A DNA stretch of 64,000 nucleotides from Callipepla californica brunnescens (lineage: Eukaryota; Chordata; Aves; Galliformes; Odontophoridae): contig JALIRH010000013.1 of NCBI GenBank assembly GCA_023055505.1, positions 7,254,001 to 7,318,000 on the forward strand, in the 5' to 3' direction. The position numbers and the translations under genes were made by a program. The notes beneath the pieces were generated by a model that was not told the origin of the DNA, made no database searches, and was given only the letters and a program-made list of their open reading frames with translations. Below are positions 42,101 through 52,700 of the stretch, piece by piece. Every line of letters begins with the position of its first letter. Position 1 is the stretch's first letter.

Positions 42101-45100
42101 GCTTTTGCAGCTCACCTCTGTAACACGAAGAAACATCCACTCCTTCCTTTTAGCCATGCTTAGAAGTTCAATAATGACGTGGTATTTTTTCAGTAAGGTG
42201 TGGTTTTGCAAGGCGCTGAGTGCCTGTGGGTTCACTTGGTGTGCGCTGTTTCCATTTGAAATCACAGACACTCAACAACTTATAAGACTAGACAATAAAA
42301 TACTTGTAAAATCATTTTCTTTTGATTGGACAAATACCATTAAGAGAAAAGTTACTTGATATCTAGAAGATACTTTTCAATTCTTACCCTTTTTTAAAAC
42401 AATTATTTGTCTAGTATTAATGCAGAGAGATGACTTTTGAACTGATTTTTTTTCTCATTTTCACTTTTAACTGCCAGCTAGGTACTTGCTCTTTTTCGTC
42501 TGATCTTCCCAGGTTTCTGTTTTTTTGATGTGAGTTTTCTGGGACAAACTGTAAGACAAAGACTCCTTTAAAGTGGTTCCCTAAAATCCATTGAGGTGTT
42601 AAGATGAAGCACACGCCACACAAAAGAGCGACAAGGAGATCTTATCAAGAGCTCCTTTTACATTCAGAACACAAGCCAATTGGTTTGGAATTTACAAGCC
42701 CTAAACAAATGTCAGACTCTTTCATCTTAGCTGAAGGAAAAAAAGGACAGGAATAAATCGAGTATTTTTGCTTCAGTTCTCTTCAGCTTTGGGCAGATAT
42801 TTAGGGTAAAATGAGATTTTTGCATGAAGGTTAAGACATTTTGAAATATGAAGTGTGTTTTTCTAAGTTCTGTGCTGCTTTGATTGCTAAAGTACAGGAT
42901 CTTCCTGCTTAATTTTGCAGGGCCAAAACATTCATTAAACTCAAGTTTACTTTTTTAGAAGTTACAATGTGTTGGCTTTGAAATATTTGCTCTAGATGAT
43001 AGTTAGAGTGCTAACAGTGGTATAGATATTCAGATTCCATGTAAACTAAAGGCTTAGGAGGTAATCTTTGAAAAGAAGTTAAAATTCAACAGGGTTATTC
43101 CGGATTCAATATAATCAGCAAATATAACCATGATTTGAGGGGGTGGAGAGAAGGAGTAGTTTTCCCCATTCCCCTTGGTCGTAAAATTCACAGAGCATTT
43201 CTTCTGAAGACAATAAAGCTAGGAGAAGGCCTCTTTATTTGCTGTGAAAATCATCACCCTTTCCGGCAATATAACTCCTGAAGAAAAAAGGGAGAAGGAA
43301 GAGACGAGGCTGCATATCAAAGCAAAGAGAAGTGTTGAGAGGGTCTGCTGCCCCAATATGACAGATAGGCCTCAAAACCAAAGACAATGTAGCCCAGTGG
43401 AAAATAATGTCTCGACTAGTTTACAAAGAAAAAATAAATTAGCATTACAGCAGAGACTTGGCCTTTATTTATTTATTTATTTATTTTGCTTTTCTGTTTT
43501 GCTTTCTAGCTGTGTTTCTGCTGTGATGTAATCTCAATTATTTGGACATCACTGCTTGTTATGGTGTAAAAGTATTGAGTATACTTGAAAAAACAAAACC
43601 AACCAAACAAAAACCACTGAACAACCTGAAGCTGATCTTGCAAAATATACAAAATGTTCTTGTCCTGTTCTGTTGTTCTTTTTCTGAGAGGGATCGTACC
43701 CAGCTGAAATGACATGTAAAGATTTCAAGTTCTTGACCCTTGTTCAGGTGTGATCTCTTCAGTTAGTTTCATGCCTTGAAGATTTGCTCTCCCAGAGTTG
43801 CACTTTTTACACATAAACTCACAGAGTTTAGGAATGATTTGGTCTGAAGTTTTAGTCTCACATAATTGAAGCTATTTGGGCAAGGTGAAAGTGCTCCTTC
43901 TGGAGCCCGTGTGGGAAGATGCATTTACCAAGCCCTCTCTGGATGTTTGTTTTTTAAACTTTCCTATACAGACATTGCAAATGTATTTATCAATATCTGA
44001 AAAAAAAAATCTGAACACGCAATTATAGTTTTCTACTTAGAAGATACATTAACAGTAAAATTTCAAACTAAGTCTGCACTGCTGTAAGCATGTAGCACTT
44101 CAGTCTCTGTGGTACTGTCATATCCTGAAGACTGTCTTGCTCAGGCAAATTTTCAATTCAGCCTTCCTGAATTGTCTTTTTTTTCATATAAAATGCCAAA
44201 TATATTGAATCAGTGTAAATATTTAAATAGAGGGGATAAAATTCAATTAACAGTTTCCCCAAGTAGTTCCCAGTGTGTTAGTATTTTAGTACACTTCCTC
44301 GTTTAATTGTATGCGCTTGAATTTTTGTTATTCCATGCTGCTCACGTAAATTAGTGTGGCTGTGCACCAGGAGTGTTGTGAAGGACATGTGTATGTAGAT
44401 AAATATTTGTAGCATTCAGGGCTGAATAATTTTGATATTTTAGAAAAAGAGTGATATTAGTGAGCAGTGCGATTGTAGGGGAGGAGCCAGTAAAAATCTG
44501 TTTCAAAGAGGGGTCAGTGGCATCGAGGTTTTATTATGCTCTGGAGAAAGGACTGACGAGTTAGTGTGCAGCTCCTTGCACCACGTTGCTCTTGCCATTA
44601 TCCTGTAATTTCATTTCATATCACTTTTTCTGACAAATTTTTCCAGCTTTTACACTTAACATTGTAATAAGAACTCTGATGAAAAGCTGAGTGTAATTTG
44701 GTACTTTCCTTGTTTTGCAAAACAGCCAAGTCTGTGTTTTACTTTCCCAAACCCTTTGCATTAAGCAGGTTTGTTGTCTTGAGTCAAATTCAGTGTGGTC
44801 TTGAGCTGTTTGTAACACTTCAAAGGACTGGGCTCCAGGGTTGTAAAGCCTCGGGGCATTTATCTATGCACAGCCCCCAGTTCACCTGTCCAGTATTGTC
44901 CATGAGCTGTTCCAGCATGGGTGTAAATTGTGTGCTTTTCAGACTAGAGATGAATTGAAGCACATAGCTGCTTTTCTGAACTGCATCTACGTTTTATGAA
45001 GTTTAGTAGAACTTAGCAGTGCCTTCCTTGTCTGTGCGTTACATTCAGGACTGAGGTTTAGATTTTGTATGCTTTAATCTTAAAACATCCTAGCATGTTT

Positions 45101-46763
45101 AAACTTCAGTGACACGGCAGAAGGGGATGGCTTTTTGACGTTGCACCATTCTCACTTGCTTCTGGTCTGCCTTAGCTCTTGCATCACTTTCACACCTGGA
45201 AGACTCCAATGATGTTAATGAAGTTACTGCAGATTCACATGAGGATACATGATCGAGGGGAGCAGAGTTGAAATCTGCCTGGCTTTGAAGATTATTGTAA
45301 AGGCTTCCAATGGAACTAACACATTGTGATACCTTAATGTCCTCGAGGTATTTTATACTGGGTAAAAAGGAGGAAACAGCACGTATCTACTTTATAACTG
45401 AGAAACAATTATTAGACTCGTTCCACTCTTGAGTGATAATGTTGGAAGGATTATTTCTCAAGTGGCACTGCTGATTTTCTGTCTTCTAGAACTGCTCCAG
45501 TTGTCATTGCGCTAATTTCTTTACAGAGTTTTCTTTGATGCTCTCTGACACGCACTTACTACTTTTAACCTTAACAATGGCTTTAGCAAACCTTGCTACG
45601 CACAATTTACACCTTGGGAATATACACAGAAAAGCTCTCCTGACGTGCAGCTTGTGACTGGAACAGGCACATCAATGACTGACACTTGGAGGAAAGTGAG
45701 TTTTGGATGTCTAATAGTAGCAAGCTGCAAAATTTTGATTTGAAAGTAAATGAAGCAAAAGCTTAACTGATAGAGATACATGGTCTGCAAAGAAAATAGT
45801 CTGTGCAGGGTATTTGAGTCAGATTGCTTGTCTGGGGATATTTCTTCTCATAGGTCTCTGGAACAGTAAATATCACAAAAACAACAGAAAAAAATGCGTT
45901 ATCACATATTTTTTCCTTGAAAGTATTTGGAAGTCTGTAAAGGTTTAAGATGAGCCAGCTTGTAGATTGAACTTTACCTTTTGGCATAAAATAATTATGT
46001 ATTGTTTTTGCAGGTAACTGCTAACAGCAGCATTTCCAGGTGTCAGTTCTCATCTATGACGCTTTGTATTTGTTAGAACAAAGATACTCAGATGTGAGTT
46101 TGTAGCCACATGTAAACACAACCGCCATTCTACCACAGTCACATAAAACCTTTATGGGGTGAAAGTGAAACTAGTGTAAATTCAGTTAAATCTGCATTAA
46201 GCAGTAGTAGGTTAAATAAATGCCATAAATGATCCACCGACCTACGTGCTTTAAGTACAGTTAATTATTTATAAGATCAGTGATAGCAGAAAAAATTCTT
46301 CTTGAGATAGAAAGTTTAGTGCACGCTTACCAGTAGTGTTGGTTTGCACGGCTTTCCTCATCCATTCGTAAGAGCTGTGCCTTTGGCTGCTGGGGGAGAC
46401 CTGCTGTGCGGTACCTGCAGGAGGTAACCCCGCGGGTGCGGCGGGATGGAGGGAGCTGTACTCAGCTGGACTGTAGGAGCCGTGCCCAGGAGATGAGCCG
46501 CTGAGCTGTGCGGCGGCAGCCGTGCCGGAGGGCCCTGGGCACGGCCCGTAAGCGTTCCAGTCCTCCCTCTGGGGGCCGTAGTGGGGTCCCCAGGCTCCCG
46601 CGGGCTGTCCGTGGCTGTCTGGAGCTGGCACGTGGTGATACCCCATGTAGTCTGAGTAGGGGGGAGCAGGCACGAAGTTCTGCACTGGCAGGTTGTTGTT
46701 GCTGCACCTTGCAGGTCCTGGATACATGCTGGTCTCTTTATCCAAGAGAGAGCTCACGTACAT
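38907..46763 (-). CDS. CDX4: CDX4, caudal-type homeobox transcription factor (complete, three exons)
   Basis: CDX4 is a ParaHox transcription factor that drives posterior HOX genes, axis elongation and blood specification. Exons: 46331-46763, 41516-41661, 38907-39113. Phases (1, then 0) fit exactly and give 261 aa (human about 284). The N-terminus [16 protein letters not shown] and the motif [16 protein letters not shown] match CDX4, as does the pre-homeodomain hexapeptide region [11 protein letters not shown]. The homeodomain spans [20 protein letters not shown] to [13 protein letters not shown] and is intact. The tail [20 protein letters not shown] and terminal HQVIVSE match mammalian CDX4 (QQVIVSE). 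Position next to CHIC1 is the mammalian arrangement. A TATA-like AATAAAAG (minus, about 46883-46890) lies about 120 bp above the ATG. Secure. Confidence 0.97.
39114..41515 (-). other. CDX4 intron 2
   Basis: 2.4 kb, containing an inverted CR1 (40243-40570). No shared element with intron 2 of the neighbouring CDX gene was convincing by eye. Confidence 0.55.
40243..40570 (-). mobile_element. CR1 LINE 3' region, sense to CDX4
   Basis: Reverse-complement CR1: CACAGAATATCCTGAGTTAC followed by AAAGGACC, and later the block with CTCATCCTTTTCAGCC. About 330 bp and diverged. It reads on the minus strand. Confidence 0.8.
41516..41661 (-). CDS. CDX4: CDX4 coding exon 2 (homeodomain helices 1-2)
   Basis: 146 nt encoding [40 protein letters not shown] and [15 protein letters not shown] with Cys is the CDX4 version. 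Acceptor TCAAACAG|GT; donor ACAG|GTACAC, phase 0. Confidence 0.97.
42577..42665. promoter_or_regulatory. Shared intron-1 element X, CDX4 copy (diverged)
   Basis: Aligns with 61764-61845 in the other CDX intron 1. The ordered exact words are TTCCCT, GTTAAGATG (42598-42606), CACAAAAGAGC (42619-42629) and GATCTTATC (42638-42646), separated by small indels. The last word contains a GATA core on the minus strand. It lies between exon 2 and block Y in both genes. Confidence 0.6.
43169..43396. promoter_or_regulatory. Shared intron-1 element Y, CDX4 copy (228 bp, identical to 62863-63090)
   Basis: Every one of 228 bases matches the copy in the neighbouring gene's intron 1, with no gap (constant offset 19694). 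It contains GGTCGTAAAA (43177-43186, CDX/posterior-HOX type). TTCCGG (43261-43266) is an ETS core, CCGGAA, on the minus strand. TATCAAAG (43315-43322) is TCF/LEF type, and ACAATG (43384-43389) is SOX type. An enhancer role is inferred from position, sharing and motif content. A short tail of similarity continues at 43415-43445. Confidence 0.75.
43466..43489. repeat. (TTTA)n microsatellite
   Basis: About six tandem TTTA units just beyond shared element Y in CDX4 intron 1. It is absent from the corresponding place in the other CDX intron. Confidence 0.9.
46331..46763 (-). CDS. CDX4: CDX4 coding exon 1 (transactivation region)
   Basis: ATG 46761-46763 begins [16 protein letters not shown]. The middle is rich in Pro, Gly, Ala and Ser. 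It ends [17 protein letters not shown], where the Trp-containing motif contacts PBX/TALE cofactors in relatives. Donor G|GTAAGC, phase 1. The exon is GC-rich (about 46380-46720) within an AT-rich surround. Confidence 0.96.
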
Positions 46764-49700
46764 GATGCTTGCAGAATGTTGTCACAACATCTTGCTCTTC
46801 CGTATTTTCTTTTGTCGCTTACAAATAATTGTTCTATTTTTGCTAATAGTGCCAAACTGCTTGAAATCTTCTACTTCATCCTCTTTTATTATCAACTGTG
46901 TTACCAGGTGCTGGTGGTAATGGTTTACCAAGATCTTGTCTGACGTCAGCCAAACTCCCAGCCTCATAATTACATTTACATTCAAATGAAGGGCTGACCA
47001 ACCCCACCTTGCTGCCAGTTCTGGTGCTTTCTCTTTTGCAGAACTTTTATCTGTCCCATTACCCTTCACTGATATTCAACAGTGATTCCACTCCTGTAAC
47101 GTGATGCAACTGTTGCTTGTATTTGGAACTTAGTGAGCAGACCTTTTTTTAAAGAAAAACATCTAAGTACCATACACTGCCATTACAGTTCAAATAATTC
47201 TTTTCAGGGATGTATATTTTTTGTCATTTGTTGTCAGTCAACAAGTATATCTATTACTCTCTTAATTTGTCAGATGCTCAAAAATCTCATTTTAAATTCT
47301 TCATTAATGGATGCAGTCAATTTGAATAATAACTGTCTCAAAAATTTCCCACTTGTTGCTGATGTTTGTAAGCTTTTTAGTATAGAGTAATTAAAATTCT
47401 GTCTGCCACAAACATGTTCATGCTTTCCCCATAGGTGGTGTTTTAGAGAGATCTCTTGGCTGTTGCAAATGGATTATTTTTAGGAAGTAGGCAGTAGGTC
47501 TTCTTAACAAATGGTAGCAGATATGTAAAGAAGATGACAAAAAACTCTGAAGAAAGTCTTATATTAGGCCCAGCACTATTGTTGGTATGTGATTCAAGCT
47601 GATGATGACTCTGACGTGTCTGAAAGGCCTTCCTCTGAAACCCGTGTGTAGTTTGTTCAGTGGTGGCAGCTGGAGCAGTGGCATGAAGTGGCTGCAACCT
47701 CTGTCAGAGGTCAGAACTGCCCTGCTGTGTGTCTGCTGGGTGCTTGCCACTTGGTAGTGTGCAGTGAGCTTTTTCACCAGGAGGAATCATTCCAAATTTG
47801 TTGTTGCATGTGATTATTAGGAATGTGATATTAATGTGGGAGAATTAGACCACTTTTTGTTACTCGAGAACTGCCTCGATGTGGCTGCCTCGTTACAATT
47901 TGTAGAGTGCTTTTAATATCAGATTTTTATCTTGGATTCATTTCTTTGCTGTGAGCTATTTGTCAGGGGTATGCCTGCAAAAGAGGTGCAAATTGTAATG
48001 ACTTGTTTCCCTTTATGAAGGTGTGGATCTTCATTCTGCTGCCTTTGTATTTTGACGCTGCTTATGCTCGCACATCCCTTCTAATTTCAGCACCAAAGGA
48101 TTCTGTGTCCTTAAAGAGGAAGGATTCTTTTTTTTTTTTTTTTAAGACTTTTTATTGATAAATGTTGCAGTCTTTAAGGTTAATTTTTTATAGTTATGAA
48201 TTTATTTCTTATTCCATGCAGTGATGCTGAGGAAAGCTGCATTGTGGGATAGGACATGGAAAAAGTTAGACCCCTGTTATTGATGTGCCCCTTATTTAAA
48301 AATAAAGTAAAAAGTGCATATCTGGACTACATATGGAGCACCACTGAGATTAAACAAGATGAGGTTTCCTATCCTGAAAGTGTTTTATATATTGTATATG
48401 TACTTAGAACTTAATTTTTAACTGTCTTCCTTTGTTTATGCTTCTCCTCAAGCCACCACAGTTTCACTATCACTTGATCCTATTTTTTGTATCTCAGTGC
48501 CTTATCCTTCATTCCTTGTTCTTCTTTTATCTTTTGTTTATGCTCCTCCTTTCCCTTTCTTGTTTTGCCTGTTCCATTATCTGAAATTTCTTTAGATCTA
48601 TTTCGATTCTTTCCAGAACATAATTAGATCAAGATATGCTGATCACGAATTGCTGTACTGATTTGATATCGGTTGACAATAGTTAACTTTGGATAAGGCA
48701 TTTTGTTTAAACAGATTTACATAGAAGGATAAGATTGGTGGGTAAGACTGCAGATTTTTTTAACGCCAGAGTGAGAATAAGATAACTAAAATGGCAGCAT
48801 TCAAATGATCTTCCACATCCTGACTGTTTGCCTCTCATTTTGTATCAAAGAACTGTGTGGTTCATTAGAAACGAACCACATCTTTTCGTGTAGTCTAGTA
48901 TTTTAAGGTATCATAATTTTGAAATTGATGGGTTTTGAGAACTAAATCTAAGCCCTTCCATGAATAATTTCTTAGCCACCCATGTGTTGTTCCACTCATA
49001 TCCTCCCTATCGTTAGCTTCAGAGCCACATCACCTTCAGTGTAGAAGTGACTTACTCTGCACGAGTTTCTGGAACTCTGCAGTTCCAGAAACACTTTTAG
49101 TACACATTGCTGTCAAATGAGAGAGGGAGAGAGAGATCTCTGCCCTTTCCCTGTCCATATTTGCACTGTGATGGAGCAGCAGTGAGTTGCTGGTGGGAGA
49201 GCAAGGGCGAGTGTGCTGCTTATGGCTGATCCATGTGGTTGTGGAGCTGTCATGTTACCATGGTCCTTCTTTGCCTTTCTGAGGTGAGAGGAAAGGGGAA
49301 GAAGGTCTGAGGCAGTAGGCCTCATCGATACAGAGGCTTGTATGTATACAATTTTTAGCAGTGGGGGAAAAATACAGAATAGGAATCTCTGGTAAGGTAC
49401 TGGCAGCAAGGCTGCTGCACATTGTGTGCTTCAGAGAGGCTGGTGGCCACAGAGAACTGAGCTCCAAAGTAATCATTTTTCATTTTGCTCCAACTGTCAA
49501 AGCATTATGTCTAAGTTAGCTAATGTCAATGGGAATTGCCCGAGCTTTTGGTTGAAATGAAGTAGTTTGTGTGTAAAATTAAATATCAATAGATTACTCT
49601 GCAAGGAATGCCCTATATTTGTTTCCATGGAAAGTACAACAGATACAAAGTGCACCATACTCAACAGAGCAGATTCTCAGCTACAAAACCCTACTTTTAG

Positions 49701-52700
49701 ACATAGTCATCTCCATTACCGATGCATTTTCACCAGCAATAAACAAGACCCTGCATGCTGCACTTGTAAAAACTGGCACAGCCATCCAGAACGCAGCTTG
49801 TCTCAGCAGTGATGTGAAAGACACACGCCCACTGCCTCACTGTGCTCACATCCACTGCTTGGGTTGCATTCATGCTTAGCGAGCTTTGTTGAATGTCAGC
49901 GGGTGCCACTTTTTCCACATACAGGAGTTCACTTCCACCCCTTTGCTACATATGCACTACTGTCAGATGCCTCTGCTGCCAACTGTCACTCAGCAACAAA
50001 ATGTAATGGACTATTGGTGGGAAGGTTCAACCTGTAATGCTGCACCATCAACATGCATCTCTGATGTCATGGGCCAATAAAATAAACTAGGAGGCATTAC
50101 TTTTGGAACATCCCTCATACTTTGTGTGTTTAATCTTTGTGGAGGGAAATTGTCTAATTTTCTAGCAAGTGGTTGGTGAAAATCTAGTAATGCTCATAGC
50201 AACAAGTGCAGTCATAGCCACAGAACTATAGTAGAAGTTTTATTGTCTCAGTGTTGATGGTTTACCACAGTATGGGAGCTGTTCTACAGAGCGTTTCCAG
50301 AGACAGCAGTAATAGTGTAACCACAAATCTGTGGTTAAGGCATTTTAATGACAACTGTCATAGCTGTAATTTCGTGGAGTACTGGTAGGTTAAAATTGGC
50401 CTGTACAATATGTGAATTAAAGGTGTTTATACCTGTGATTGTTTTTATAAGCATATTGTAATGCTTGCCCATAAAGTCACTCTTCTTTTTCTATAAAGAT
50501 AAGAAACGAATCTATTTCTGACACTTGGCAATTGTATGCAATCTACTTTCTGGGGTTATGTTTCTGAGGAGAAGAAAGTGTATGAGCTCAGTATGTCTCA
50601 TCCTCGCTAAGGTGCTGTCAGCAGATGTTTGCTTCCTTGCCTCCAGGGGACTGCTCCAGGAGCACATCAATAATGTAGGGCTTGGGAATGCTTCTCGCTG
50701 GCGCCTTCATAACTGCATGCTACGATTTCAGTGGAATGGCAGGCTGAGGAGTTTGCTAGTGAGCTACATATTAATGACGGATGTAGGGTAGTATTTCAGA
50801 GATATTACCCTTTATTAAAAGCAGGCTTTACATGCACATCCAATCCTTCTAACATTAATAACTGTAGAAAGCTCAGGGAAAGGACAGTCAGTACAGGGCA
50901 TGCTGTCAACTGAGGTCAGTTTCGTTGGAAAAGAATCTATTAATTCAGGAAGGAAGGCAGTCTGTTTTTAAATCTTAAACTGCTGAAGACAGTGATCATG
51001 CTTTCATGGGAGCTTCTACAAACAACCATTCTAAAAATGTTATTTACTCTTTTTAATTGGAATGGTTTAACAGTCTAGTGAGGTCTCATTTTCAGAGCAT
51101 GAGATGCCAGACCATGCCAAGTTGTTCTCCTTACTGATGAGCATGGTACAGCCCAGAGAGCTGAGTCAGCCTTGGTAACTGAGCTACTTTCACCTGCTGA
51201 GGTTAGCTCTTCTGGGGGGAAAACGGGGAGACATCAAAAGCTAAACTCTGCACAAACAAGTAGAAATAGAAGTGATAACTGTGCATGAAGCCTTCATCAG
51301 TGTTGCAGTTTTCTATTCCACACTCTTAGATTTTGCTTGTTAACAAATCCTTCTGAAAAATGATCAATTTTGGAAACTGGATTGTTGGGAGTATGGTGAT
51401 CGTGTTCGGCCTTCTACCTCTTAGAGCTGTTTCTCTGACTGCTGCTAACGACTTAGCTTTTATTTCCTAATGTTAATGTTTTCCACTTTCTTAAGGTAGC
51501 AGCAGTATCTGTAGTGTATGATTTGCACCGGTGTTGCATGTGCTAGGGAAGAGTGGAATTAAAAGAGAGCCTTTCTGGTCTGAAATCTAGATAATTTAAA
51601 ATCTGATACAAAATCAATACAAACAGCAGTAAAAGTGTCTTACTGCTCAGCAAGCAGTCTTAGTGCAGCAGGTTTTAAAGAACCTGTATGTGAAATCCAG
51701 GTTAAATTGATTCTTTTTACCAGAGCTGTAAACGAGATCAGCAGATCCTCTGATATTTGGTTTCCTTCCTGAACCTGCTGTGCAGGGCTTCCACTTAGTG
51801 TTGCTGATTCATCCTGACTGGAATTCAGCTAGCTGGGGATTGTTGGGTGCTCAGTATTTAGTCCTTTAGAGATTCCTTGAGTATGGTCTTTGTTTTTCAT
51901 GAGGGAAATAAAAGAATTGCTTGCTTTTACTGTCTACCACTATTGCTATACGTGTGGTTTATATTCCTGTCCGTCCAGTGTTTGTCAGAGATATTTAACC
52001 GTTCTTCCTCCCTCTCAGGTGAGAGGCCATGTGTATCGAGTCCCTCCTGCCCTGGAGGACCAAGAGCATGCAGGATAAAGTTAAGTTAAGCCTCTCCATT
52101 TTGAGACACTTCACAGAACAGTTTGTTACAAAATGTACAGAAAAGTGAATTGTGCTCTTTGACCGTGAGAATGGCTGGCAAACATTTTCACCATGAAAAC
52201 AGTGCCTGTTCTTTTAATAGTGATGTCCACACAATTCTGAGTCTCACTTTTAACATCCAGTGCCATTTCCAAAACGTGACCCACCACCGAAGTTGTTCAG
52301 AATGAGCAGAGATGCACCATCTCTGTGTGCTCTGGGTGTACAAGTGTGGCTTGGAGCGAGCCTGTACTGCACCACAGAACTGAATAAGGATGCCTGAGGT
52401 AGAAGCGTGAGTTTTATTTCTTGTGTTAACATCTAGAGTGAGTATTGGTTTGCCTGAAGTTTTGTTTTTTTTCTTTTGTTAGGAAATGTCACTTTGAATT
52501 GTATGGCTTTCTTAGCTGCATGAAGTTTTTGCAGGAGATCCTGCCTGGATCTCCTGTTCTTGATCTTTTTGTGCCATGCGCTTCTCTCTGGGTGATGGGG
52601 TTTAGAGGTTAGTGAACTCCTCTGAAAATTGCATATACCTCGATCGTTGCTTTAATCACAATTAGGATTAAGGGCTTAGATATTCCTGTGATGTAGGCTA

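Larger units (their letters stand above)
41662..46330 (-). other. CDX4 intron 1 (4.7 kb)
   Basis: Contains the two elements shared with the CDX4-like gene (42577-42665 and 43169-43445) and a TTTA microsatellite (43466-43489). Otherwise AT-rich without recognised repeats. Its length predicts where exon 1 of the neighbouring gene should be. Confidence 0.6.

Noticed and set aside
43244..43531. Plus-strand open frame giving the same about 50 residues ([17 protein letters not shown] start) in both element Y copies
   Set aside because: The proteins match only because the DNA is identical. Identity runs equally through 75 non-coding bases before the frame, the start is a GTG, and the frames diverge right after the block. 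No sign of codon-type constraint.
46782..47069. 95-codon minus-strand frame ending just upstream of the CDX4 ATG
   Set aside because: Lysine-rich and suggestive by eye, but no family is recognised. It lies in the promoter/leader region, ends before CDX4 in its own stop, and chance frames of this size are common here.
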